A stretch of DNA of 64,000 nucleotides from Tolypocladium sp. Sup5 PDA-1 (Eukaryota; Ascomycota; Sordariomycetes; Hypocreales; Ophiocordycipitaceae): assembly GCA_000750105.3 (NCBI GenBank), contig JPHH03000008.1:558001-622000 (forward strand), written 5' to 3'. The notes under the pieces are model-generated. The model was not told the origin of the DNA and did not search any database. It worked only from the letters and a program-made list of their open reading frames with translations. Below, in pieces: positions 30,550 to 43,500 of this stretch. The position numbers were made by a program, and so were the translations under genes. Position 1 is the first letter of the stretch. Every line of letters starts with the position of its first letter.

Positions 30550-31092
30550 ATGTCGCGCCTCTTCCCGCACACCGTCTACGCCGAGGACCAGCCCCTCGCG
30601 CACACCATCCTCACCACCCACGTCCTCACCCGCGCCGTCACCATGGGCACCCTCATCGGCCTCGGCGTCACCGGCACGCGCCAGCTCGTCCCCTCCCTGC
30701 GGCGCGCCGCCGGCCCGCTCCCGCTCCCGCTCCCCGCGCGCGTGCTGCTGTCGGCCTCGTCGGGCAGCCTCGTCGCCGCGGGCGTGACGGCCGTGGGGCT
30801 CGCGTTCCGCATGCAGGGCCGCCAGCCCATCGAGTGGCAGGACCGCAGCTGGCGGCTGCTCGAGAACGAAGGGCAGCTCGAGACGGACGACTGGACGTAC
30901 GCGGGCATGGGCGCGGCGGCGGCGGCGGCCGTGGCCACTGGGAGGGTCCGGGCGCTGGGGTGGAGGGGGCTCGTGGGAGCCATGGGGATGGGGAGCGTGG
31001 GTGGCATGGTGGGATATCTGGCGTGGCGGTATGGCATCAATGGGGGCAAATTCCCGGACAAAAACAGGAGTGAGCGGGAGGGCGGGATCTAG
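30550..31092 (+). CDS. Small multi-pass membrane protein of unknown function (DUF1757-like)
   Basis: A single-exon 180-residue protein. The start MSRLFPHTVYAEDQPLAHT is preferred over an upstream in-frame ATG nine codons earlier because it sits in an ACCATG context. Hydrophobic, glycine-rich helices appear at about residues 26-42, 66-86, 117-130 and 142-160, separated by the polar segment GRQPIEWQDRSWRLLENEGQ and the conserved-looking QLETDDWTYAG. I recognise the pattern as a conserved fungal membrane protein, possibly the DUF1757 family, but cannot assign a role; mitochondrial or ER membrane location is a guess. It ends 182 bp before the stop of the convergent acetoacetyl-CoA synthetase. Confidence 0.65.
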   Translation: MSRLFPHTVYAEDQPLAHTILTTHVLTRAVTMGTLIGLGVTGTRQLVPSLRRAAGPLPLPLPARVLLSASSGSLVAAGVTAVGLAFRMQGRQPIEWQDRSWRLLENEGQLETDDWTYAGMGAAAAAAVATGRVRALGWRGLVGAMGMGSVGGMVGYLAWRYGINGGKFPDKNRSEREGGI

Positions 31093-31273
31093 GGGACGAT
31101 GGCGATGGTGAGTAGACGACCCCCCTGATGTCCATGATCCACGATCCAGCTAACACCTTCAGACCAGTTTCGGCGTTACGGATCTCGTACGATGCGGTTT
31201 ACCCTCTGGAGTTATATTTATATGCTTTGAGCAGGCACGGTCTAATATACCACTTACGTCCACCTCGACTCGT

Positions 31274-33635
31274 CTACAATTTCGCGTGCGGCTCCGCCAG
31301 CTCCTCGATCCTCTGGAATCGGTAGAAAAAGTCGAGGCTCTTGGGGTTGAGCAGCGTGCCGCTCGGCTTGACCGTCTTGCCCGAGATGATGCTCTTGACG
31401 GGCAGCTCGACCTTTTTGCCGTTGACGGTGACCTGGGCAGGGTCAGTTATGCTCGCGATGGGCGGGCGCTTCACGAGGAGCGGGGGAAGAAAGGGGCAAC
31501 GTACCGGAATCTCGGGCACCTCAAAGATGAACTGTGGCACATGCCTCTTCGTCAGCTCTCGCGCAATCGTATCCTTGATCTTGGCCAGCATGCCCTTGTC
31601 TAGGCTCTTCCCCGGCTTCATAATCAGGAACAGCACCACCCTCTCATCCAAATCCTGCGCCCTCCGCTGCCCGACGCACAGGCTCTCCGCCACGTCCTCC
31701 GCAAAGCACCGCTCCAGCACGGCGTAGATGTCCGCGCTGCCGAACCGCACGCCGCTCGGGTTCAGCACGCCGTCCGAGCGGCCCAGCATCAGCATGCCGC
31801 CCGTCTGCGGGTGCACCGCGCAGAAGTCGCCCTGCGCCCAGACGTCGCGGAAGCGCGCAAAGTAGGCGTCGTGGTACTTGGCCCCCGGGGCGGGCTGCGA
31901 GTCGCCCCAGAGGTAGAGCGGGATGTTGGGGAACGAGGCCGTGGAGACGAGGTCGCCGGGGCTGCCGGGGGGCAGGGGCGTGCCGGCGCTGCCGTCGGGG
32001 AGGTCGTGGTCGAAGATGGCGACGGGCACGCCGAGGGCGCCGCCGACGCAGCCGCCGACGTGGACGGGGAGCAGCGGGTTTTCCATGACGAAGCAGCCGG
32101 CCTGGAGGTGTTAGTCCTGGGGGGGTTCACGAGTTGTGAGGCCATCACGGGATAGGAGACTCACGATATCTGTCCCCCCCGACATGTTGCCCAGCTGCAC
32201 ATGCTTCGGAAAGGCCACGTCGTAGAACCAGCCAAACATCTGGTCCGGCAGCACCATGCCCGTGCTCGTCACAATCTTCAGCCTCGAGAGGTCCGCCTCC
32301 CGCTGGGGCACGACGCCCCTCTTCATCAGCTCCGTCATCCAGCGCGGGCTGACGCCCAGCACCGTCGCGCGCTGCTGCTCGGCGATGCGCAGCAGCACGG
32401 CCAGGTCCGGCAGCAGCGGCGAGCCGTCGTACAGGACGGCGCGCCCCCCCATGACCATGTGCGCCACGCTGGCCAGGTACATGATCCAGCCCGTCGTCGT
32501 GTACTGCAGGCCGACGTCGCGGGGGTCCAGGTCGCGGTGCAGCACGCCCTCCTTCTTGACGCTCATGAGCAGCGGGCCCACGCCGTGCACGATGGCCTTG
32601 GGGATGCCCGTCGTGCCGGACGAGTAGTAGACGATCATGGGGTCCTGGAAGCCGACGCGCGCGAGGGGCGGTGGCGTGTTGCCGCTGGTGGAGGCTCGGA
32701 GGAAGTGCTCCAGGCGCTCGGTCTGGGGGATGGCCGAGGTGTCGTACGGCTTGCTGGGGAAGCGCTGGACGACGACGACCTTTTCGAATTGGTCGCAGTC
32801 CTTCATGCCGTCGATGAGGCCCTTGATCTTGTCGCGCAGGTCGATGACCTTGCCGTTGTAGAGCGCCCCGTCGTCGAAGAAGATGAACTACAAACACCGG
32901 TCAGCAACTTGACATCTCAACACCATGCCAGAACACCGTGAGATCACCACCAGGACATACCTTGGGGTTGATCTGCGCCGTCCGCTGCAGCAGGCCGCCC
33001 ACGCCCATGTCCGTCGAGCTGCTGCTAAACACGCCGCCCAGCCACGTCGTCGCCAGAAACACCACCAGCGTCTCGCACGCATGCGCCCCGACCATGACCA
33101 CGCGATCGCCCACGCCCACGCCCCTCGCCGCCAGCGCGCCCGCCAGCCGCGCCACCCTCGCCCGCAGCTCCCCCCACGTCACGTCCACGACCTCGGTGTT
33201 GCCCTCGCGCACCTCCGTCAGCGCCACCCGCGCGTCCTCCTTGTGCAGCGTCGAGCGCGAGCCAGCCCCGGCGCCGCGGCTCCAGAGGAAGTTCTCCGTC
33301 CAGTTGAGGCGCACGCCGGCGAACCAGCGCGGCAGCTGCGAGATGGGGATGGACTCGTCGACGACTTGCGTGAAGGAGCCCTCGTGGATCCAGCGCTGCG
33401 AGTCCCAGAGCTGGCCGTAGAACTGGCTGCGCTGGTCGCAGGACCACTTGTAGAGGTCGTGGAAGTTCTGCCATTGTGTGTCAGCTTCTGGATACTTCAA
33501 GAGTAGGGTGGCTTGGAGTGATACCTCGAGCTTGAGTCCGTATCGCCGGTTGGCTTCTTGCATAAACTCCCACATGGCCGTGCCCTTGGGGTTGGGGTGC
33601 TCCCAGAGCTTCCGCGGCATCTTGTCAAACTCCAT
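31274..33635 (-). CDS. AACS: Acetoacetyl-CoA synthetase (ANL adenylating enzyme)
   Basis: A 698-residue protein from five exons: 33635-33525, 33467-32961, 32887-32165, 32101-31505 and 31432-31274. All four introns begin GTATCA, GTATGT, GTGAGT or GTACGT, and the joins are in frame. It activates acetoacetate with ATP and CoA in the cytosol, supplying acetoacetyl-CoA for sterol and fatty-acid synthesis. The ANL phosphate-binding motif YYSSGTTGIPK is at about 293-303. Other marks are DVTWGELRARVARLAGAL, GAHACETLVVFLATTWLGG, GTDI followed by GCFVMENPLLPVHVGG, YLWGDSQ, the hinge LGRSDGVLNPSGVRFGS, and the terminal VNGKKVELPVKSII with the lysine expected for adenylation. The ending FYRFQRIEELAEPHAKL and overall length match fungal AACS, and distinguish it from acetyl-CoA synthetase. 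Confidence 0.94.
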
Positions 33636-34510
33636 CTTTCTCAGTTCTCACTCTTCGTCAACTCCTTCTCTCACTCAATCCAGTTTTGACCTGTGGCAGC
33701 TCTCTTATGTCGGAAGTTCGGAACAACAGGCTTACGCAAGATCGGTAAAAAGAAATATAGTCCGTAAAATGAAGAACAGCATCAGCCTCCTCCACAATTG
33801 CACGGAGGGAGTCGTAGCTATTTAGTGAATAGGTGCCTCGGAGCCCCACCGTGTGACTACCCCAGCTTGCCCAGGCCCAGGGGCCCGAACCTCGGGAATG
33901 GGGGGGTTTGTGCGGGGTCGGATCCGAAGCCGCTCCCAATCATCACCATTGCTGCTCCCGATGCTGCCGCATATCCACTGCCGTGTTGGCTCGCAACCTG
34001 CGGACACAACTGCGGATGAGGTTGCTCTTCTGGCAGCCCCTGCTCCACACCAACTCGGCGTCCGACGTCGTAGCCGGCTGAGGAACAAACCGGGCTCTTC
34101 CGGGGCTCTGCGGCGGGCCAGAGCCGAAGCCAAACGCAGCCCTTGGCCATCGGATCCGATAAACACCAAGAACTCTTGCATCCTCGGTTACCAGTCTTCG
34201 CTCAAACAGCGCTGTTAATCTTCGCCCAGCTGGAACACAGGTTACACTCTAGCTGGCGTCATTGCGGTTACTTATAATACAGTACTCAATTACACACGCT
34301 ACGGCTTCAACGCCGGGCCTTCTCCAGGCTTCACATATAACACACACGATACGCGGCACATATGCCTCGTTGCCTCCCCAAACGCCTTGCTCAAATAGTT
34401 CCCCGAGTCCAGCCGCCCACCGTCCATTACCTGAACCCCTTCCCTGTGCCCATGTCCCTTTTCCATAGTTCATCCCCCCCGAGGCCCATAGAGTCCCCAC
34501 GCCTCATACC
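33636..34510. other. AACS promoter and TRA1 3' flank, nothing recognised
   Basis: An 875-bp spacer upstream of the acetoacetyl-CoA synthetase start and downstream of the TRA1 stop (both minus strand). No gene, RNA or repeat is apparent. Open frames on both strands around 33800-34200 overlap one another and have no family. Confidence 0.4.
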
Positions 34511-37500
34511 TTATAGGTATGGCATCCACAGCGCATCGCACTGCGCCAGGTTCATCGGGTTCACCGCCTTGGCAATTGCGTCAATCACCGTCTGGTTGGC
34601 AGGCAGATTCCCGGATGGGTTGTGCGCCAGGCTCGCCGCCCGCTTCACAATAGAGTCGCTGTTGAGCTGCACCGAGTCCCGCAGCTGGCTCTCGCTGATG
34701 CCGTTCCGGTGGCTGCTCGTCAGCCAAAAGATCATCTCGTCGCGAACGAATAGTGTCAGCGCGTGCTCCAGCTCGTGCTCCGGTTCCGTGAGGCACCGGG
34801 CAATAGCCATGAGCGAGCAAGCAAAGATGCCCTCTGTCGCCAGCGGTCCCATCAGAACCTGCAGGTTCGGCGTCAGTCGGAATGGCACCGGCTCCGGGTT
34901 GGTGAAGAACGGCTTCGACGTGTTCATAAACGACATAAGTTCAGAACCCCAAATGTTCCCCGACCCTCGAGCAATGTTGATCTTGGACGGGTATCTGTTA
35001 TGCATGTACAAAATGTACGTCATGAATGTCAGCGCCGACAGTTGGTACGAAAACTGTCTTCGGAACAGCCAGAATTCGGCAAACTGCGGGAACACGGCCT
35101 GGAAGTAGTCCAGCGCGATCGTTGAAGGCACCCACTTCTCCTGGACGGCGTTGAGAACCTCCAAGCGCGCCGTCGGAGTCAGTTCGACCTTGCCCTGCTG
35201 CGCGAGGCTGTTAGTGACCACCCCGACAGGCCAGTGAGTGGCGGCGTTACGTACCGAGTTCTTCGTCTCCAGCACCCCTCGGAGCTTCTCCAGAGTGAAT
35301 AGCACAGGGTCGTCCTTGGGCAGACCCACGCGCCTGCAGTGGTCTTCATACACGGCCTGCAGCGTTATGTACGAAGTGTCCTCTTGGACAATTCTTATGT
35401 GTGGTGCAAGAGGAACCATGAGCGGCAGCGTGAAGTGGAGATCGCGGCGGCGGCTCTCCTTCTTGCGACTCAGCGTTTGGTTGAGGTGCCGGAAGAGCTG
35501 CAGGATCCGCTCCTCTCGTCTGCAGTGCCGCGCAGCCGGGTGCTGCACCGCCCAAGAGTGAACGCTGCCGTCGTGGCCGCGCATCTTGAGCCGGCGGTAG
35601 GAGGCGCTGTAGGACCGCACCAGGTCGACGTTGGGGAGGAATCGCTCGATGCGGATAAAGTCCTGGTTCTTGTCCTTGTGCTGGAGGTACTGTCCCGGGA
35701 TCTCAACCTCGTCAAACTTCTGGTATCGGAATTCGCTGAGATGCGGGGAGAAGGCCTCCAGGGGCGCGTGGCAGACACGGCGGTCCAGCTTCTCTTCAAA
35801 CTTTGTTCGCCAGCGTCGCAGCTTGTGGATGTACTCGTACATTGTCGGCTTCACCTCCACAAAGTCTGCCTCAAAGGATTTTTTAATGTGGTTCGGCAGG
35901 ATCGTCTCAGCAAACCTAGTGATGTTCGTTTCCGTTGCCGCGGGAAGCTTCACGCTCTTTGCAAACGAGGCGGGCGTGCGACTGACGTACGTGAGGGCGT
36001 CGTTGAGGAGCGCGACGATCAGGCGGTAAGCATCTTCGTCCGGAGGGCATTTAAAGTGCTTCTGGATCTGGTCCACCATGGTTTCCATCGACAGAGCGAG
36101 CAGCGGGAAAGCCGTCTTGAGCACCGACATGATTTCCTCCGTCAGCTCCCAAGGGGGTCTCTTCTGGCTCTGCCCAGACTGTTGATCCTGGCCCTGGCCA
36201 TTTGGAGCTGGCGTCAGTGCTGTCGAGGTCGCTGGCGCCGGAGTGGCAGACGACGCTGCGTTGGCTTCGCTCCCCTCGGTCTTGACTTGGGTGGCGTCGC
36301 TCCCGTTGGCAGTGCCCGGCCGTGAAGCACCACCTTCAGGCTTGGGGGCTTCCTGTTTGGTTTGCAGTGGCGATGCGCTAGGCTTCCCGCTCGACGCTAT
36401 CGACTGCGCACGCTGCTGTCGGGCTCGCTCCTTGGCCTCCTGGTTCTTCCGAATGAGGTGCATGTCTTCGCGGTTCGTGCGGAGCTGGAAGTACAGCGCC
36501 TGAGGATACGACTTGGCGATGCTCAACAGGATCTGGTAGACACGCGGGGCTTCCTTGTGGCCCAGTCCCGTGAGCAGCTGAGGAATGAACGTGATCCAGT
36601 ACCACACTGGTGTCTCGCCCTTGAAGTCGTCGAAACCCATCGCGATCGTGCCCTTGGCATCGTCCAGGCTGAGCAGCCAGAGGATTCTGGCCAGGAGCTT
36701 TCGAGACTTGGCGTTCTTGTAGCTGCCAGCAGCCTGCAGGTAAGAGGTGAGGGCCTGCCGAGCTGCATTCAAGTCGGAAGGATCTTCCTTAAATTTCCTG
36801 TCGTTGAAATAGCCCCATTCTGCCCAAGCTTTGGCTGCACCAATATCAAAGTATAGCGCAGTGCCATAGGCGTGATCAGCCTCGTCCTTCTGATTGAGCT
36901 TCTCGAGGAACATGCCCTTGAGTGTATAGAATTCTGCCTTTTGTTGTGGGTTGAAGTAATTGAGGTTGGTGTTGTTGATGACGTCCAACCCGCTGGACAA
37001 CTCGTCAGGATTCTCGTAGTGGCACTTGGCTTGCTCTCGAAGCTTGAGGAAAGCTTCTTGAATCTCGATATTCGGCAAGGTGTAAATTCGGCTCAGCTGG
37101 CTGATGCAGACTTCCGGAAGGCTGTGCTTGCGAGCCACATGGGCAAACCTGTTGATGATCCAAGCCGTCTCATGGTACCCACGGTAGGCAAAGGAATTGG
37201 CGCCTCCCGCATTCTGCTGGTTCTGCTGGGGAAGCAACTGCAGGTACGTCTGGTTGATCATGCTGAAGATGTGTTGTCTCCAGGTGACTAGGTCCTGCCA
37301 GGCGGTGATGTCGTCCCAGACGTTCGGCAGCCTGTCACGCCATGCGCCGAGGAGAAGCTTGAGCTCGCCAGACTTGACGTCGAGGTTGGACGAATTCGTG
37401 TTTGCCAGGCTCTGGCAGATGACGCTAGCATCGTGCAGCTCCACAAGCTGTTGGAAGTTCTGCAGCAGAGGGATGTGCGCATTGGTCAGCCTCTCTGGAA

Positions 37501-40500
37501 GTTGATGCCACTTCCGTATCGACAACTGGATCGCCTCGTCGCAGACACGAGCAAAGTCGACACCAGTCTCTTGCTGGTTGTGGAACTTGAGCAGGGACAT
37601 GAACGCCTGGAAGAACGCCCTGCGAGGTGTCGGTGCATCCATGACGCCCTTGATGACGTTGTCAAGGGCTTCGCGGTGCTGGGCATCCTGCCACATGTCC
37701 GTGTTGCGCCAAGCACATTCAAGAAGCAAGTCTTGGAAGTTTTCGTGCTTGGCAAAGTCCTGCAGGATCTCCCACTGCTGCAGCTTCTGGGCGCACAAGA
37801 CCCAATGGTCCTCCCAGAGCATGTACTCGGCCTGCGAAAAGGGTATGACGCCAGTCCTTGCCTTAATTTGGGCTGTCTCGTACAACTTTTGGGCCTTATC
37901 CCACATGCCGTTCTGTTCGTACGAGAGACCAGCGTTGGTCTCAACAAACTGACAGCGCCGACGCCATGTCCCATAGAAAAGGTCGTCTTCTTGCAGTGAT
38001 GCGTACAGCTCAACGAGTGCGTCCAGGTTGCTCTCGCGAACAGTGGCTGATTCAATCTCTGGCCTGATCGCCGCGTTTTCGAGCTGCACCAGTGCCGTGT
38101 ACCAGGCGTCGTATGTCTTGGCCTCAAACTTCAAGACGTGTGGCGGAAGCTTGCACTCAGGCCAAGTCTTCGCGGCTCCCTCAACAAGTGACTGGACGAC
38201 GTTTGGCCGCTTATCGATCTGGCGGCTGTGATAGTCCTTTGTCAACAAGGCCACCATGCCTCGCTCGAGGTCCGGTCGCTCGTCACGGGCAGTCGCAGAC
38301 CAGTAGAGCGGGAAGATGGTCACCCAGAGTTGATGAGCCAGCTGGGTATCAACATGCTGCAGCTGCACCAGGGGCTCGATGAGATCTCGGACCTTGACCT
38401 CGCCAAGCTCAGCAATGAACCGACGATGGCTCGCCATGAAAGACTCGAATTTGTCGTCGGGCATCATGTTTGGCTCCCTCGAGTCTTTGTCCACCGGATA
38501 GACGGCGGCGAGCTGAGAGGCCGGCATGGCTTTGAAGTCGCTTGGATGAAGCTGAACGTTTGTGTTCACCTCCACGGCACCCAAGAGGAGTTGAGAGGCC
38601 TGAGCGAGCCAGTACGAGTCGGCGAGCGTGTCCCAGTTTTGCGAAGTCAGGACATAAGAAAGACGGACGCTGGCAGTCTTGGACAAGCTCTTGTCGAAGA
38701 TGGCCATGAATCGATTGCGCATTTCCACGTCCGCAGCCCTAGTGCCGATGAGGAACGCATGCTCCATTCGCACTGTCAATTCGGTCCGCGTGATCTTGGG
38801 GTCTTCGTAGATCCTGATCACGAGCTCCAAGAACTTGGAGAGCATCGTCGGGTCCGCCCTATGCTCAAACGATAGCATCTTATGAAGCACAGCCGTCTTT
38901 TCCTTAAGAGTAGGCCACGTTCCTTCGGACCGGAATACCCAGCCTTCGACCATGCTGAGTATTTCAGTGCAGAGCTCGATATGCATCGACTTCTCCACCA
39001 GAGTCGCAAGCACGCTGAGGAATGGTCGCCTGTTGTCCCCGAGATGCTCCATGCGCAATGCCACAGTTTGGATCTCCTTGATCATCAGTTTGGTCTGAAT
39101 CTCCAAGTCGTATGCAGACATTTCTCCCGGTGTCGGGCTGCCATCCTGGGCACGGTTGTTAGCGCCTGCAGCCTGGGTGGCAACGGCGTTGTAGTGCTGC
39201 ACATGCTCCCGTGCGTGTTTGCTTTGCAGGGCTTTCATCAGAGACGGGATGTGCTGGTCGATGACTGCCGGCTTGCGATTCCCCAGCGACCAAAGAAGGT
39301 TGACACCAGAGATGTAGGCAGTGTTATTCATGGCTTCCGTCGCCGCCTGCGAGAGATAGGAAATAATCTCCGACGTCTGAACCTCTGCTTCACCCTCTGC
39401 ATCGGCGTCTTCCATTGGAGTGTCTTCGGGCACAGCATCGAGAACACGCTTGACGATAGCCTTCAACTCCCGATCGTCATCATACGTCTTATCGGCAAGA
39501 TGCAGACAATCCTGAATCTCAGGATTCTCGCACTTCAGACACTTTTCCAGGACCTTCTGAACAGCGGCAAAATGCTTCTGCACCCACTCATCAGACTTGA
39601 AGTTGAGAACAATTCGCACAACCTGCAGCGTATTGATGATGTTGGTGAGGAACCTCTCGTCAAACTTCTCCTTGTCCGTCGGGTCGGCGCCGAGGATGGC
39701 TTGCGTCTTGTCGCTTCCGAGAATGACATCGGTGACGTTGGGGAACAGATCAAGCTCAAGATCGCCCCAGTACTGAGGCTGCACCAGGTTGTACAGCAGG
39801 CTCATGGCCTTCTTGCAGAGCTCAGTGTTTGGTGGCGGCAGGGGGACGGAAGTGGTGTTGGTGTCGCGAGGCTTTGCCGATGGGAGCTGGTATCTTTCAT
39901 TGAGCTGTGCGATGAATTCCACCAGATACTTGACCATCTTTTGGCGGAATATCTGGGGGATCTGATAGTCGTTCCGCTCCCCTGGGGCAGTCTGCCTCAC
40001 AGCAGGTGGTGAGGACATGGGCTGGTCCGCATCCAGCTTCCGCTTTCTCGAGTTTGGCGACAGGGATAGCTCTCGTGCTGTCAGGATCGGCGAGTTCTTG
40101 CCCTCAACTCGCCACTGCTCCCATGTCCAAATGAGCCACATCATGTTCAACGCGAGCTTCTTGCTTTCATGAGAAGGGTTTGGTGGAGCCGCAACCTTCC
40201 TCAGGGACGTAATGAGCAAGGTGGCGTACTTGTCTCGCGCGTCGAAAAACAGCTCGGGATGCCTGACCAAGAAGTGGAAAATGCTAGTCATTTGCTGCAC
40301 GTTCTGGCCCTCGTCCGCGAGAATACGTCGTGGCGCAACGGCCCAGGGCGCATTACGCTCGTTGGGGCCACTTCCACATCGCTTGGGCAGTACAGGCGCG
40401 ATGAGTTCTAAGGCCTGTGTCACCAGCGCACGCCCCTCGTTCTGGTTCGTCTTAAGCAAGGACAGGTAGACCTGGCTGACGATCTTGGGCGGCGTCTCGT

Positions 40501-43500
40501 AGTGCGCGATGAAGTATCCAATCACCACGTATGCCGCATGCTTGTTGATGACATCGTCGAGGCGGATAAAGGTCCACCCGAACTTGATGATATCCTTGCG
40601 GGCTTCTTGGAGCGTGGTGTGGTAGTATTTGACGAGCATGGCAGAGAGCTGGAGAACCTCGAATCTGGTGTGGTCGATGCCAGGCTGTGCTTGGTCATCG
40701 GGGGCCATCTCAGGATGGACTTTCCAGATCTTCGTGCTGACAGCATCAATCACAGACCTATCCATGAGTCGCTGCGCCCTGTTTGGCTCCGGGTGGTTCC
40801 AGTGCCGCATGACGTCCATTGCCACGATGGGATTGACAAGGTAGTGCAACAGAAAGTACTTGGTCTTGTTCGATGCAACCTTTCCTGAATAGGTGTCCAG
40901 GCATCGCAGGAAAGTTGTCTTCCAAAAGTCCATGGATTCGCTGCTGATGATCTTACTGTATATGAACGAGAACAACGACTGCGTAGAGCGAAGCTCATCA
41001 CTTGTCACGGACTCGATCAGATTAAACAGAGAATCCAAGTCCTTCGGGTTTCTGTCGAGTGACTTGACCAGAACATTCATCAACTGTTCCGCGGCTTGGT
41101 ATGCAGGCAGGCGAAGGTTGGCTGGAAGAGTGTAGCTTCGGAGGTGATTCTCCAGATCTTTGCCGATAGTCTTGAGCCACGAAATGTTCTCCTTCTTGTC
41201 CATCCAGCCACTAGTGCTCGTCGAGTGGCTAATTGAGTCGAGAACGTGGATGGTGTTGACAACGGCGATGAACTTCTTCTCGTTGTTCGGGGCCATCACT
41301 TCATTGCACTTGCTCATCAGGCCCTCGATGTTCTCAGCGGCAAGCTCTCTGAGAGCTGTACTGTCGGGGTGACGCAGGACTTGAGCCAATAGTCGTCCGT
41401 ATTTCAGGTCGTCCAGTTTCGCAAGCAGGTACGCCCAGATCTCCTTGGGGTACCTGTTCAGATACAGGTACATTGGGACGCGGAACGGGGATTGAATGGT
41501 CCTCCTAAGCTTATCCTCAAGCCCAAGAAAGCAGTCGATGAGACGTTCCTTGAAGGCCTCCGCCGGGGCCGGCAGAAGATGGAAGATGTTGAGAATAGCC
41601 GAGATGACCTTCATCTGAGGGTGTTGCTCGAAAAAGGTAAACGAGATTTGTTGCCACGCGCTGGGCTCCACGATAGACTCTATCTGGTCAAGCAATCGAG
41701 CCCCAATCTCCACCTTGAAGTAGCTAGTGAGCAGCTTGAGAAGTCTCGACAAGTTGTCCAAGCCATGCGTGCTCAGCCTCTTTGGATCCGAGAGGCTTTG
41801 CAGCACCGGGCGGAGACCGCCTTGCAGCAAGTCCTTTGGCAGCCGCCTATCGACCGCGAGGACCAACTTCAAGGCATCGTTGGCCGCCGCAATGGTCGGC
41901 TTAGACTCCGAATACAGACACTTGAAGAACACCGACAGAATCTTGCCCTTCGTGGGGTTGTTGGCGAACTCGTCAAATGTCATCGCCGTGCTGAGCAGTT
42001 TGATGCATGAAACTCTCAAGTTGACAATGTGCTCGTGCGTCCGGAACTCCGCCGGCTTGTTAGCCAGCGACTCGTCGTTTGCATCTGCCAGAGCCAACGA
42101 CTCCATAAGCAAGCGGTTCAGGTTGTCATCAAACTTGACCCAATCGTTCTTGAGGCCCATGTGATACGTCATGGCATTGATGTATCCGATCTGGATGCTG
42201 AATGGCAGCGCACGCAGAGGTTTGGAGTAAATGGGTTGCAAAAATCTCTCCTTGTAGGGATCGAGGATCTCCCAGACCTCGCACCCCGCAGCCTTGGCCA
42301 CAAGCTCGAGGGCTTGCCTAGCCGTCTCGCGAACAAACCTGTTCATGTGAGAAAGCTCATTATTGAACTGCATGCAGATCTGAGCGAGGCGAGGCTGCTT
42401 AACCGGAGGCTGGCCCGGTGGTTGCGTGACGGGCAGTGCATCCTCCTTCTTGATGTTCTTCGTGATGCGTTTCAATAATACCTCCAGGCTCGTCTGTGCA
42501 AGACACCTAGTCTTTTCCGGTAGATCCTGAGGCATATCCTTGATGACGTACATCAGGGCACGGATGAACTCAGTTTGCTTGGATGCCACCCAGGCATCGC
42601 CAAAGTCGAGCTCAGTAAGCAGAAAGTTGATACCCAGGGCGCCGCCAGTCTTGGTGAACCACTCTTCTTCGTAACAGCTGTGGCAAAAGGTGCTGCTGAG
42701 ATGGCTAAAGAGCGGAAGACGGCCAACATTGTTCTCCGAGCCGAAAATGATGGCCGCACACTTGTAGAGTTCCTGAATCGCCCGTTTCGCCGCCTCCCGC
42801 ACATCAGGATGGTCTGATGCAAGAGACTCGACAATGGCGTCCGACAAGATTCTCGTGTCGATGTGTAGGGGGCCCTCGCCGGCCTTTGGATCGAAGGGGC
42901 TGAAGTTGCGCTTGAGATCGACCAGAGACCGACCAACTTCGATCAGGGCAAAGTGCCGGCAGATGTCGAGGAGGAACACATCCGCATCATCTTTGAACTC
43001 CGGTATTGACTCGGCGAACATGACTGCCTTGAGCAGCGTCTTGGTTATCTTGTCCTGCTCGTCCTTCTTGGGAATGGACTTTTCGCGGTTGGAGACTTCA
43101 AACGGCGCGAAGTTGATGTCCATCTTCCGCGTCAGCAGATCTTGGGCTTGCAGGCGTACAACCCTCGGCAAGTCGTCGGGAAGCTGGTCGTATCCGATTC
43201 GCAGCTTGAGCTGCGACTTGATCAGATGGAGAGCCTGCTTCTTGTAGTACTCATCGTACTGCCGATTCAGGTTATTCTTGCCCAGTTTCGGCACCTCCAT
43301 GAGCTTCTGAATGGCGAAATCGATACCCAGGTCTGCCGGAAACGCACGGTCCTTCTTGGATCCAATGAGTCGCATGTCAAAGCTGGATGAGTCGTCCGCG
43401 TAGCCCTTGTAGGTGAGAGGCACGGCACCAGTCATGAACTTGCGATTCCTGCCGCCAAGCTTTCCGAGAATCCTCATGGTCGTGTGAGCGTGGAAGTGGC

